A DNA stretch of 64,000 bases from Phycisphaerales bacterium (GTDB lineage Bacteria > Planctomycetota > Phycisphaerae > Phycisphaerales > SM1A02). A program made the position numbers and the translations under genes. Shown piece after piece: positions 45,744 through 54,502 of this stretch. Position 1 is the first letter of the stretch. The number at the start of each line of letters is the position of its first letter. The stretch covers positions 62,001-126,000 of the forward strand of contig SIAD01000005.1 in assembly GCA_009691915.1 (NCBI GenBank). The letters run 5' to 3'. A model generated the notes under the pieces. That model ran no database searches, was not told the origin of the DNA, and saw only the letters and a program-made list of their open reading frames with translations.

Positions 45744-47921
45744 TCACTTCGCCAGGTCGATGAAGAACGCGTACTCGAGGGCGACCTGCTTCAGCCGCTC
45801 GAACCGGCCCGAGTCCCCGCCATGACCCGCCCCCATGTTCACCCGCATCAGTAGCGGATTCGCGTCGGTCCGCATCGCCCGCATGCGTGCGACATACTTC
45901 GCGGGCTCGTAGTACTGCACCTGTGAGTCCCACAGCCCCGTCGTCACCAGCATCGCGGGATACGCCTTCCGTTCAATGTTGTCGTACGGCGAGTAGCTGC
46001 CGATGTATTCGTACGCCTCCTTCTCGCGCGGATCCCCCCACTGGGTCCACTCGTTCGAAGTCAGCGGAATCGTCTCGTCGAGCATCGTCGTCAGCGCATC
46101 GACGAAGGGGACATGGAGTGCGATTCCCCGGTATAGCTGTGGCGCCATGTTCGCCACCGCCCCCATCAGCAGTCCCCCCGCCGACCCGCCCACGGCGAAC
46201 ACCTTGTTGGCTGCGCCGTACCGCTGGCGCACGAGGTACTCGGTTGCGTCGATGAAATCGTTGAACGAATTCATTTTGTGGCTGAGCCGCCCGTCCTCGT
46301 ACCACTCCTGACCGAGATCGGCGCCGCCACGCACATGCGCTGTGGCCACCAAGAATCCGCGATTGAGCAGCGAGACCTGATTGCTCGAAAACTCCGCGTC
46401 GGAGGAGAGTCCGTAGGCACCGTACCCCTCCTGATAGATCGGCGCCGATCCATCGTGCGCCCAGCGGTCCTTGCGCCAGGCAATCGAAATGGGGATGCGC
46501 TTGCCGTCGCGCGACGGAGCCCAGAGTCGCGCAGCCTCATACAGGTTCGCGTCGTATCCGACCACCGGCTGCACCTTGCGCACGACCCGTGCGCCACTCG
46601 CGAGCGCGACATCCCACACCGTGCGGGGGGTGACCATCGAGGTGTAGTTCACGCGCACGCTCTTCATCGACGGATCAAGATTCGTCCCAAGCGTCATGGA
46701 GAATGCTGGATCGTTCGCCGCTACGGCGAACTCGGCGGCGCATCGCGGCGTCGGTCCCCACGGTATCACCCGCACCGTGGCATTGGCGTTTGCTCGCTCC
46801 CCCAGTGCGATCGCCCCGTCGAACAGTTCGAATTCGTCCAGCGAAGTCGCCGGACGAGACTCGACGAGGGTCCTCCACTTCGTGCAGTCTGCTGAAGCAT
46901 CCGGAGAAGCTTCGACTAACTTGAAATCCCGAGCGCCGAGGTTGGTACGGATCACCCAGCGCCCGTTAGCGAAGTCGCCGTAGCTGCGCACCCCAGGCGT
47001 GCGCGGCAGGATCACCTGCGGTGCCCGAGTCGGCTCTTTCGCAGGAATCGCACGCAACTCCGTGTAATCGAATCCTTCCATCTGGATCAGAATCCAGTCG
47101 TGGTCGCGGGATGCTTCGATCCCTGCGATGAGCGTCGGGTCGGCCTCGTTGTAGACGAGTGCGTCACTCGCTGCCAAGCTCCCAACCTGGTGTCGATAGA
47201 TCGGCCCCGATTGGAGAAGGACTGGGTCTTGCCTGATGTAGAAGACAGTCCTCGAGTCGCCCGCCCACACAATCGACTCGAGAACACCGGGGATCGATTC
47301 CTCGGCAACCACTCCCGTCTTCAGGTTCTTGAAGCGCAGGGCACTGATGCGCCGGCCCGACTCGTCGTCCGTCCACGCGAGCCACTGGTTGTCCGGACTG
47401 ACCTCAGTCGCCCCGATCGAATAGAACCTCTTGCCTCTCGCCAGCACCGGGCCGTCGAGGAGCACCTCGACCGGCGCCGCGGGTGTTACTCCGTCGGGAT
47501 TCCCCGATTGCCGCTGGTGGATTGGGTACTCGGCCCCCTGCTCAAAGCGCGTCGAGTACCAGTACCCGTTGTCGTAGTCGGGTGGCGAAGAGTCATCCTC
47601 CTTGATCCTCCCTCGCATCTCTTTCAGGAGTTCCTGCTCGAGTGATGCGATGTCCGCCGTCGCCGCCGCCGTGTACGAGTTCTCGGCCGCTAGATACTCG
47701 ACAATCTCCGCGCGCTTCGCCTTCGGGTTGTCGTCGCGCAGCCAGTAGTACTCATCGAGACGATCCCCCTGCGGACTGTGAACTGTGTGCGCGATTCTGG
47801 CGGCGACAGGCGGCGTTGGCCGCGATGCGCCATCTCCGGCGACAGCAACACCGAGCGCGAGAGTGAACGCGATGAATTGGGCTGGCACCCAGCCGATGCT
47901 ACGACCGACCCTTCGGGTCAC
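45744..47921 (-). CDS. Exported prolyl oligopeptidase family (S9) protease
   Basis: 725 aa from GTG 47921, giving a signal peptide with basic n-region (MTRRVGRSIGWVPAQFIAFTLALGVAVAG). A GTG at 47888, 7 nt after a TAGCAT hexamer, is an alternative start. The N-terminal beta-propeller begins with PQGDRLDEYYWLRDDNPKAKRAEIVEYLAAEN, as in oligopeptidase B. The catalytic domain has the nucleophile in FAVGGSAGGLLMGAV, Asp near NPLLMRVNMGAGHGGDSGRF and the His in that AGHGGDSGR motif. It cleaves small peptides; the signal peptide suggests periplasmic action. Confidence 0.92.
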   Translation of the reverse strand: MTRRVGRSIGWVPAQFIAFTLALGVAVAGDGASRPTPPVAARIAHTVHSPQGDRLDEYYWLRDDNPKAKRAEIVEYLAAENSYTAAATADIASLEQELLKEMRGRIKEDDSSPPDYDNGYWYSTRFEQGAEYPIHQRQSGNPDGVTPAAPVEVLLDGPVLARGKRFYSIGATEVSPDNQWLAWTDDESGRRISALRFKNLKTGVVAEESIPGVLESIVWAGDSRTVFYIRQDPVLLQSGPIYRHQVGSLAASDALVYNEADPTLIAGIEASRDHDWILIQMEGFDYTELRAIPAKEPTRAPQVILPRTPGVRSYGDFANGRWVIRTNLGARDFKLVEASPDASADCTKWRTLVESRPATSLDEFELFDGAIALGERANANATVRVIPWGPTPRCAAEFAVAANDPAFSMTLGTNLDPSMKSVRVNYTSMVTPRTVWDVALASGARVVRKVQPVVGYDANLYEAARLWAPSRDGKRIPISIAWRKDRWAHDGSAPIYQEGYGAYGLSSDAEFSSNQVSLLNRGFLVATAHVRGGADLGQEWYEDGRLSHKMNSFNDFIDATEYLVRQRYGAANKVFAVGGSAGGLLMGAVANMAPQLYRGIALHVPFVDALTTMLDETIPLTSNEWTQWGDPREKEAYEYIGSYSPYDNIERKAYPAMLVTTGLWDSQVQYYEPAKYVARMRAMRTDANPLLMRVNMGAGHGGDSGRFERLKQVALEYAFFIDLAK
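47896..47901 (-). promoter_or_regulatory. Possible -10 element (TAGCAT) inside the oligopeptidase 5' end
   Basis: TAGCAT on the minus strand ends 7 nt before an in-frame GTG at 47888. If used, the protein begins PAQFIAFTLALG and lacks the Arg-rich n-region. The choice of start remains open. Confidence 0.35.
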
Positions 47922-47930
47922 TCAGCCCGG

Positions 47931-49142
47931 TTACTGTCCCCACTGACCTAGGAGAATCGACAGATCGGCGGCATTGACAGTCCCGTCGCCATTGATATCC
48001 GCAGAGCAACCTGACGAAGTGCAGCTGAAATTGACGGTGCCCACAAACCCACCGTTGCTGCCCACTCGCGGCATCCACACGAGGTACTGACGGCCTGCCT
48101 CCACCGGGAAGTTTACGGTCGACGAATCCCCTTCACCGCACTGGTCATTGCACACGATCGACTGTGTCGTCAGCGCGGTGCAGTAGTCCGAGTCGCAGGG
48201 GTCGATGGCGAAAACTTCAATCGCCGTGTCGACCGCTGTGAGCCCACAGTTCTTCACGACACCGGTGCCTGTGCACGCGGGAGTCCACGCATAGAAGAAC
48301 TGCCGGTTTGTCGGCCAATTCGGCGCACACGAGACACCGGGGAGCGACACCGCGGGAGCAAACGAGTAGTCGAATGGCAGGCTGTGGGGCGCGCCGTTGA
48401 CAACCACGGGAATGGCGCAGGTGCTGGCAGGCAGCGGTAAGACACCCGCCACGGGCATTTCGTAGGATCCGCCGCCCGTCCCCGAGCCTTCCCACCCGGT
48501 TTGGTGGCCAAGCATGTCGGTCGCGGATGCCTTGGAGATGCCAAATTCGCTCACGCCCTGAAAGAATTTGATAACCGATCCGTTGTCGTAGCAGTCCTCC
48601 CGGTATCCCTGGGGAAAGTCCTCGTAAGCTGAGATCGCCACGAAGTACTCGGTGTTCGGTGCCAGATAGTCGCCGAGTTTGCCGGTCGCATTTGCTAGCT
48701 GGGTTTCGCCAAGGAGTATCGGAAACGGCCGTGCCTGGGAATGCCTCCCCACGGTTGCCAGCGGCCGCGCGTAGGTGACATAGACTGGAGCGCCAGTCGC
48801 GGTGCCGCACTGCACCACGGACTTCTTGAAGAGACAGAGCCTCGCGTTCCACTGCGGCGCACCTCCCGCCACCATGTTCATGTCAAACTTGAAGGCGTAG
48901 GGGTTGCTGCCGGTCTTCAGCAGAAACATGTCGACGCGGTCTGGAGCACCGATGAGTGCCGTTCCAGAAGTCGCCCCTCGAACGCGCGTTATGGGCAATG
49001 CCGATGCCGCAGACACCGTCGCTGCGGTGGCCGCAGTCGATCCCGCGTCCGTGGCCCCTTCATCAAATTCAGGTCCGGCAAAGGCTGATACCGACAAGCC
49101 GCACACGATCAGATAGCCCGCCGCACGAATGGTGGTCAACAT
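47931..49142 (-). CDS. Exported protein with C-terminal dockerin-like motif
   Basis: 403 aa from ATG 49142 (MLTTIRAAGYLIVCGLSVSAFAG, a signal peptide); an ATG 13 codons upstream is in front of the predicted signal and less likely. The body contains many Cys and looks like an extracellular beta-rich protein of unknown function. It ends with a single EF-hand-like repeat, SADINGDGTVNAADLSIL followed by LGQWGQ, the dockerin-type tail common on planctomycete secreted proteins. The tail probably binds calcium; a partner cohesin is not seen here. It is divergent from the kinase gene. Confidence 0.85.
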   Translation of the reverse strand: MLTTIRAAGYLIVCGLSVSAFAGPEFDEGATDAGSTAATAATVSAASALPITRVRGATSGTALIGAPDRVDMFLLKTGSNPYAFKFDMNMVAGGAPQWNARLCLFKKSVVQCGTATGAPVYVTYARPLATVGRHSQARPFPILLGETQLANATGKLGDYLAPNTEYFVAISAYEDFPQGYREDCYDNGSVIKFFQGVSEFGISKASATDMLGHQTGWEGSGTGGGSYEMPVAGVLPLPASTCAIPVVVNGAPHSLPFDYSFAPAVSLPGVSCAPNWPTNRQFFYAWTPACTGTGVVKNCGLTAVDTAIEVFAIDPCDSDYCTALTTQSIVCNDQCGEGDSSTVNFPVEAGRQYLVWMPRVGSNGGFVGTVNFSCTSSGCSADINGDGTVNAADLSILLGQWGQ

Positions 49143-49167
49143 AAGGTAAGTTCTCGTTTCTACTCGT

Positions 49168-49173
49168 GTTATA
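49168..49173 (-). promoter_or_regulatory. Putative -10 element (TATAAC) of the dockerin-tailed gene
   Basis: TATAAC on the minus strand lies 25 nt before the ATG, so this gene would have a short leader, unlike its divergent neighbour. No clear Shine-Dalgarno is seen. Confidence 0.4.
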
Positions 49174-49284
49174 GCCGACAATGGCGCATTTACAAATCCC
49201 TGTCCTGAGATTTTTGTCGGAAGGGCCGCCGGAACCGAGAGGAAGCGCTCTCAGGCACTCGCGGGACGGCCCCCGTAGGCCTCC

Positions 49285-49290
49285 TAGAAT
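49285..49290 (+). promoter_or_regulatory. Putative -10 element (TAGAAT) of the kinase gene
   Basis: TAGAAT ends 7 nt before the ATG at 49298, with CGCGTGA between and no Shine-Dalgarno. Confidence 0.55.
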
Positions 49291-49297
49291 CGCGTGA

Positions 49298-51733
49298 ATG
49301 GGCCACCCCGACGACATGGATCGAACGATTCCGCTTGATGCGCAGACCGGAGCCACCCCTGCTTCCGGCCCGGAAGTGACCGCTGACTCCGGAATGCATC
49401 TGTCGGCATCGGCTCCCCATGACACGGCAATGGACTCAAAGTCGTGGGTTGGCGAAGCGATCGGAGGCGCCAAGGCTCCGGGAACCCCGATCACAGGCGG
49501 CCGTTACAAGATCCTGTCGCAACTCGGCGAGGGCGGCTTCGGAATCGTCTACCTCGCCGAGCAGACCGAACCGGTTCGCCGCAAAGTCGCCCTGAAGGTG
49601 CTCAAGCTCGCCTTTGCGTCCCCGTCCATGCTGGCGCGATTCGAGGCGGAGCAGCAGGCGCTGGCGATGATGGATCATCCCGGCCTCGCGAAGGTGTTCG
49701 ACGCGGGAACGACTCCTGACGGGCAGCCTTACTTCGCGATGGAGTACGCGCCGGGAGAGCCGCTGACCACATTCTGCGACAAGCGCAACCTTTCCATTCG
49801 GGCGCGGCTCACACTCCTAGCGCAGATCTGCGACGCAGTCCACCACGCACACATGAAGGCGGTTGTGCACCGCGACCTCAAGCCCGGCAACATTCTGGTT
49901 GGCGAGACCGACGAGGGAATGCGCCCCAAGGTGATCGACTTCGGAATTGCGAAGGCCATCTCCGGTCAAGGCACAGACCGACCGACGGAGACCCAATTCG
50001 GCCAGTTTGTCGGCACTCCTGTCTACATGAGCCCCGAGCAATCTGAAGGGGGCACGATCGACATTGACATTCGCAGCGACATTTACTCGCTTGGTGTGAT
50101 CCTCTACGAGTTACTCATTGGCCAGACTCCGATCGCCTCGGAAACGCTGCGGAAGTCCGGACTCGCCCGGCTGCACAAGACGATCCTTGAGACTGAAGCG
50201 GACCGCCCGAGCGTCAAACTGGCGCGTCTGCCGCCCGCCGAACGCGCCGCAGTGGCTGCGACGCGGAGCACCGACGAGAAAACACTCGCGAGGCAGTTGC
50301 GACGCGATCTCGACTGGATCGACATGAAGTGCCTGGAGAAAGACCGGGTACGCCGATACGAAAGCGCTAGCGCGCTCGCCGCAGAGCTCCGCCGCTATCT
50401 CGGTGGCGAGGCGGTTCTTGCGGGTCCGCCTGGTGCCGGATACCGCATTGAGAAGTTCGTCCGACGACACCGGATCGCCGTCGGCGCGGGAGCTGTGGCC
50501 GTCGTCGGGCTTGTGGCCTTTGCCATCGCCATGACCATGCTGTGGAGCTCCGCAGTACTCCAGCAGAACCGCGCGCAGAAGACTCTCGATGTACTGCTCT
50601 CGTCGCTCAAGTCCTCCGATGTCTCCGGTGAGCAGGCTGCGGCGACAGTCACCATCAAGGACTATCTCTATGAGGTCGAGCGCCAGACCGAGTCGAAGTT
50701 GGCCGACCAGCCGGACATTGCCAGTGACCTGCGCGGGACGATCGGGTGGGTGATGACCTCGCTCACCGACTACGACGGCGCGATACGCAATCTGCAGCCG
50801 GTCGTCGCGTACCGACGGGAGCAAGCCGCCAGCGGAGGCTCCGACGAAAAGGCCGCACTGGCGATGGCCCTGTACGAGTTTGGACGCGCGCTCTACTTCA
50901 AGGACAGGAACGCGGAAGCGCGAGATGCCTATGCCGAGTCACTCGCCCTGCGCGTGGAATGCCTCCACCCCGACGACCTCTTGATCCCGAGAACGATGCT
51001 CCACCTCGCCGCGATCTACGCAAACCTCGGCGACTTGGAGACCAGCTCGAAGCACGCCGATGAGGCGATCCGGCGGTTTCGCGCAGGCGGACCCGACGCC
51101 GGAGAAGTCCTCGCGCGTGCGCTCTATTCCCACGCTGGGACCCTCGCCAAGGCCCAGCGATACGACGAGGCACGCAAGCTGGTTGACGAGTTCATCGAAG
51201 TGACCATGCGAAGTCGCCCTGCGGAGGGCGCCAACAACTGGATGATAGGGCGCGGATTGGGTCTCCTAGCGGAGATTGAGCTTGGGAAGGGGCGCCCGGA
51301 TCTTGCGGTCGTTCACCAGCGACGGGCTGTCGATCTCATCGTCCCCCGCTACGGGCAGCACCACCCGACGGTGACTGGTGCGCGGATGTTGCTGGCCAGA
51401 CTCCTCTGCGAAGTGGCGACCGGATCGCGGGCACCGGAGAGTTCCGCCACGATCAGCGATGCGGTGCTTCTCGACGAAGCACTCACCATCGCACGCGCAT
51501 CCGTCGACGGACAACTGCGCAACGGTGGCTTCCCCATTCGACTGGCCGACTCCCTCGATCTCATCTCGCGCCTGACGGACCTCAAGGGGGATCGCATCGA
51601 GGCCATCGCGACCGTTGAACAGATGCTCACGGTGCTGAAGGAGAAGGCCCCGCAGGCGGCGCAGGAGATCCGGTCGGCACAAGATCGACTCAAGCTCCTT
51701 CGGCAGCCGCAAACGGCCCCGACCCCCCCCTAG
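49298..51733 (+). CDS. Membrane Ser/Thr protein kinase with TPR-like repeats
   Basis: 811 aa. The kinase domain (about 70-375) has the P-loop LGEGGFGIVYLAE, Lys100 (VALKVLK), HRDLKPGN with catalytic Asp193, IDFGIAKA and FVGTPVYMSPEQSEGG. A single membrane helix at about 394-416 (IAVGAGAVAVVGLVAFAIAM) is followed by some 380 residues of TPR-like helical pairs (for example AMALYEFGRALYFKDRNAEARDAYAESLALR) predicted outside the cytoplasm. This architecture is frequent in planctomycetes. Its targets are unknown. The TAG stop is part of the next gene's -10 element. Confidence 0.93.
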   Translation: MGHPDDMDRTIPLDAQTGATPASGPEVTADSGMHLSASAPHDTAMDSKSWVGEAIGGAKAPGTPITGGRYKILSQLGEGGFGIVYLAEQTEPVRRKVALKVLKLAFASPSMLARFEAEQQALAMMDHPGLAKVFDAGTTPDGQPYFAMEYAPGEPLTTFCDKRNLSIRARLTLLAQICDAVHHAHMKAVVHRDLKPGNILVGETDEGMRPKVIDFGIAKAISGQGTDRPTETQFGQFVGTPVYMSPEQSEGGTIDIDIRSDIYSLGVILYELLIGQTPIASETLRKSGLARLHKTILETEADRPSVKLARLPPAERAAVAATRSTDEKTLARQLRRDLDWIDMKCLEKDRVRRYESASALAAELRRYLGGEAVLAGPPGAGYRIEKFVRRHRIAVGAGAVAVVGLVAFAIAMTMLWSSAVLQQNRAQKTLDVLLSSLKSSDVSGEQAAATVTIKDYLYEVERQTESKLADQPDIASDLRGTIGWVMTSLTDYDGAIRNLQPVVAYRREQAASGGSDEKAALAMALYEFGRALYFKDRNAEARDAYAESLALRVECLHPDDLLIPRTMLHLAAIYANLGDLETSSKHADEAIRRFRAGGPDAGEVLARALYSHAGTLAKAQRYDEARKLVDEFIEVTMRSRPAEGANNWMIGRGLGLLAEIELGKGRPDLAVVHQRRAVDLIVPRYGQHHPTVTGARMLLARLLCEVATGSRAPESSATISDAVLLDEALTIARASVDGQLRNGGFPIRLADSLDLISRLTDLKGDRIEAIATVEQMLTVLKEKAPQAAQEIRSAQDRLKLLRQPQTAPTPP

Positions 51734-51736
51734 GAT
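51731..51736 (+). promoter_or_regulatory. Putative -10 element (TAGGAT) overlapping the kinase stop
   Basis: TAGGAT begins with the kinase stop codon TAG and ends 6 nt before the GTG at 51743. Confidence 0.5.
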
Positions 51737-51742
51737 CGCGGC

Positions 51743-52171
51743 GTGTTCAACCTGTTCACGCTCTCGATGGTCGCGTTCCTCGCCGGCGTACTCGCGGCGC
51801 GCCACTTCGGCCTGCGGGCACTCCGCTGCCTTGGTGAGCAGGATCGCGCCGCGCTTGTGGAGATTGCCGCCAGAAGTTCGTTGTTCAATCTGGTCGTACC
51901 CCTCGCGGTGGGGCTCGTGTACTTGGTCGTCGTCATGAATTTTCGCGAGCTCACAGTCACCGCGACAGTCGCCGCGCTCGCGCTTCTCCTCGTGCAGGCC
52001 ATCATCGGAAGCGTCAAGGCGGGTCGGGCCTATAAGGCCCACGGGATGCCCGATGCCTTCATGTGGAACTTCCGAGTCGCGAGATCCTGTCGACTCGTCG
52101 GGTTCGCGTGCCTCGTGGTCGGCGTGGTGGCGTGGCTTGCCACGAACATGACGCGGCACAGCGACAGTTGA
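51743..52171 (+). CDS. Small membrane protein of unknown function
   Basis: 142 aa from GTG 51743, chosen because it lies 6 nt after TAGGAT. Four hydrophobic segments are visible: 4-20, 48-66 (FNLVVPLAVGLVYLVVVMNF), 72-90 (TVAALALLLVQAIIGSV) and 117-135. No family recognised. Located 10 bp after the kinase gene and 30 bp before the Tat-exported oxidoreductase gene. Confidence 0.75.
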   Translation: MFNLFTLSMVAFLAGVLAARHFGLRALRCLGEQDRAALVEIAARSSLFNLVVPLAVGLVYLVVVMNFRELTVTATVAALALLLVQAIIGSVKAGRAYKAHGMPDAFMWNFRVARSCRLVGFACLVVGVVAWLATNMTRHSDS

Positions 52172-52195
52172 ATCGAGTCAATTCGGGGCTACGAT
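52168..52195 (+). promoter_or_regulatory. Putative promoter of the FAD oxidoreductase gene
   Basis: A -35-like TTGAAT (52168-52173), a 16-bp spacer and a -10-like TACGAT (52190-52195) that ends 6 nt before the ATG at 52202. This is one of few elements here with both boxes. Confidence 0.55.
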
Positions 52196-52201
52196 CCGGC
52201 C

Positions 52202-53902
52202 ATGCCAGGCCAGTTTCCACGGCGGCAGTTTCTGGGCGCCGGACTCGCAGCGATCTCGGCGTGCCTGATCGCGCCGCGCCTGGCCCGGGGGTGGGATCCC
52301 CCGCGCTGGCTGCGACCCAAGCCGGCGTGGATTCCGGTTCCTTCAACGGCTCCGATTCTGCGAATTCCACTGGCGGGGCCGACCATCCAAATCGACGGTC
52401 TGCCGTTCCATCCGTCGTGGCTTGGCGATTCGTTCGCCGGTGGGGGGATCCCGTTTCACACGCCAGAGGCGCCTCCACGATGGGCCGCGCTCGACGAGCA
52501 TGTCGAGCTCGCCGTCATCGGCGGCGGACTCTCCGGCCTGGCGTGCGCACATGCGATGAAGGAGAAGGACTGGGTCCTCTTCGACCTTCGTGATCGATTC
52601 GGCGGGAATGCCATGGGTGAGTCATGGAACCGAATCCCCTACTCGCTCGGAAGCGCGTACTTCATGGTGCCCGATGAGGGCAGCGACCTCGATCGGCTCT
52701 ATGCATCCCTTCGCGTGTACGACTCGGCCCGCGTCGACAAGGGCGGCGGATTCCGGTTCGAGTACGGAGATCGACTGATCGATGACCTCTGCCAGGGCTG
52801 CTCGCCCTCGGAGCGTGAAGCGCTCGAGCGGTACCGCAGCGCAGTTCTCCACTACGCCAATGACGAGTATCCGGAGTTGCCGTGGACCGACCGCGCCACT
52901 CGGGAGCTTGCACGATCGCTCGACGCTGCGACATTTCACGACGCGGTTGCCGCGGCGTGTGAAACTCCCATTCCCCCACTGCTGGCGAAGGCGCTTCAGG
53001 CGTACTGCTACTCGAGTTTCGGCGTCGGTTGGGACGAGCTCTCGGCTGCCGCAGGCTGGAACTTCATCGCCGCGGAGGAGTACGGGCGCATCGTCCTTCC
53101 TGGCGGAAACGCCGGTCTTGCGACGCTCTTCTGGAACGACCTCGCCACGGTCCCGTCTCGCCCCGACGGAGGACCGCGCCTGCGCGCGGGCTGCATCGCG
53201 ACAAGCGTGCGACTCGACAAGAACGGCGTGGCGATCGCGTGGCGCGGCCGCGATGGCGAAGCGCGCACTCTGGGAGCACGCAATGTTGTGTTCGCAGGGA
53301 GCAAGCACCTGCTCCCCCACATCGTCCCCGACCTTGCGGCGACCGATCCTGTCAAGTACGAGGCCACCCAGCGGGTCCGCACCGTTGCGTACATCGTCGC
53401 CAATGTCCTGCTCTCTCGGCCAGTCCACGAGGAGTTTTATGACCTCTTCACGATCCACGACGACGCATTCCCCATGCGCGACGAGGAGTTCGAGGCGGAC
53501 CGTAGGATCACCGATTGTCTCGACGGATCGTTCGCCATGGTTTCGCCCCACCCCGACGGGGATGTCCTCACGCTCTACTGGCCCCTTCCCTGGCACACGG
53601 CGAGGTTCACGATCATCTATGACGAGTCGCTTGCAACCTACGCCGCACTCGCCGCGCCGCAACTCAGGCGGATGCTCGCGCTCTTTGGTCTTGCCGACTC
53701 GGATGTGACAGCGATCCGGATGGCCCGATGGGGGCATGCGATGCCGTGGGCTCCGCCGGGGACATACTCAGATGATCTCTGCGAGAAGCTCCGCGCACCA
53801 CTAGGCGATCGCCTCTGGTTCGCCAATCAGGACAACTGGCTCCTGCCGGCGGTTGAGACATGTCTCACCGAAGCTGCGTGGGTCGCCAAGCAACTGAAGT
53901 AG
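52202..53902 (+). CDS. Tat-exported FAD-dependent amine-oxidase-like protein
   Basis: 566 aa. The N-terminus carries a twin-arginine motif (PRRQFLGAGLAAISACLIA), so it is exported folded, with its cofactor. Residues about 100-130 form the FAD-binding Rossmann motif ELAVIGGGLSGLACAHAM followed by the acidic FDLRDRFGGNA. The C-terminus includes GDRLWFANQDNWLLPAVETCLTEAAW, resembling the FAD-closing segment of flavin amine oxidases and phytoene-desaturase relatives. Substrate unknown. Confidence 0.85.
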   Translation: MPGQFPRRQFLGAGLAAISACLIAPRLARGWDPPRWLRPKPAWIPVPSTAPILRIPLAGPTIQIDGLPFHPSWLGDSFAGGGIPFHTPEAPPRWAALDEHVELAVIGGGLSGLACAHAMKEKDWVLFDLRDRFGGNAMGESWNRIPYSLGSAYFMVPDEGSDLDRLYASLRVYDSARVDKGGGFRFEYGDRLIDDLCQGCSPSEREALERYRSAVLHYANDEYPELPWTDRATRELARSLDAATFHDAVAAACETPIPPLLAKALQAYCYSSFGVGWDELSAAAGWNFIAAEEYGRIVLPGGNAGLATLFWNDLATVPSRPDGGPRLRAGCIATSVRLDKNGVAIAWRGRDGEARTLGARNVVFAGSKHLLPHIVPDLAATDPVKYEATQRVRTVAYIVANVLLSRPVHEEFYDLFTIHDDAFPMRDEEFEADRRITDCLDGSFAMVSPHPDGDVLTLYWPLPWHTARFTIIYDESLATYAALAAPQLRRMLALFGLADSDVTAIRMARWGHAMPWAPPGTYSDDLCEKLRAPLGDRLWFANQDNWLLPAVETCLTEAAWVAKQLK

Positions 53903-53912
53903 GCAGGCACAC

Positions 53913-53918
53913 TAGGAT
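53913..53918 (+). promoter_or_regulatory. Putative -10 element (TAGGAT) of the DUF1648-like gene
   Basis: TAGGAT ends 6 nt before the ATG at 53925. Confidence 0.5.
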
Positions 53919-53924
53919 TCTCCG

Positions 53925-54464
53925 ATGATCCGGATCGGCGGAGTCGCCATGCTTGTCGTCGGCATCGCAGCGATGTGGACGATCGCCGGGACGCTGTACC
54001 CAACGCTTCCGCCGCAGATCCCGCTTCATTTCGATGGGTCAGGCTCGCCCGACCGTTGGGGTCCGCCGAACTTCTGGAACTGGTTTCTTCTGCCATCCAT
54101 CGGCACCGTGGTCCCGCTCTTCCTGACGGGAATTGCGGCGGTCATCCCTTGGCTGCTCCGAAACTACCCAGGGCTCGTCAGCATTCCAAGACGGGTGCAG
54201 TTTCTGGCTCTTCCTCCCGATGGACAGCGGCGCGCGCTCACTGCCCTTGCGGGGATGCTCCTGTGGATCTCGACCGTCCTTGTGTGGATGTTCGCTGGGA
54301 TGATCTACGCCACCGCGCTCGTCGCCCGTGGCACCTGGAGCGGGATGCCGTTGTGGGTGGCGCTCATCCCGGTTGGTGCCATCCTGGCAATTGCACTCTT
54401 TGGAAACTTCCTCGTCAGTCGAAGAATCCTCGTTGAGAGCGTGATCGCCTCGCAGAGAGCATGA
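53925..54464 (+). CDS. DUF1648-like membrane protein
   Basis: 179 aa with four hydrophobic segments. LYPTLPPQIPLHFDGSGSPDRWGPPNF after the first helix is the typical motif of the DUF1648 domain, which also forms the N-terminal part of the immunity protein SdpI. The SdpI C-terminal helices are not evident. Biochemical role unknown. Stands between an oxidoreductase and a permease gene, each with its own -10-like element. Confidence 0.78.
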   Translation: MIRIGGVAMLVVGIAAMWTIAGTLYPTLPPQIPLHFDGSGSPDRWGPPNFWNWFLLPSIGTVVPLFLTGIAAVIPWLLRNYPGLVSIPRRVQFLALPPDGQRRALTALAGMLLWISTVLVWMFAGMIYATALVARGTWSGMPLWVALIPVGAILAIALFGNFLVSRRILVESVIASQRA

Positions 54465-54490
54465 TCCACTCGGGCTCGCTAGAACGCCAG

Positions 54491-54496
54491 TAGCCT
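54491..54496 (+). promoter_or_regulatory. Putative -10 element (TAGCCT) of the permease gene
   Basis: TAGCCT ends 6 nt before the TTG at 54503 and is the reason for choosing that start. Confidence 0.45.
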
Positions 54497-54502
54497 TGGG
54501 TA

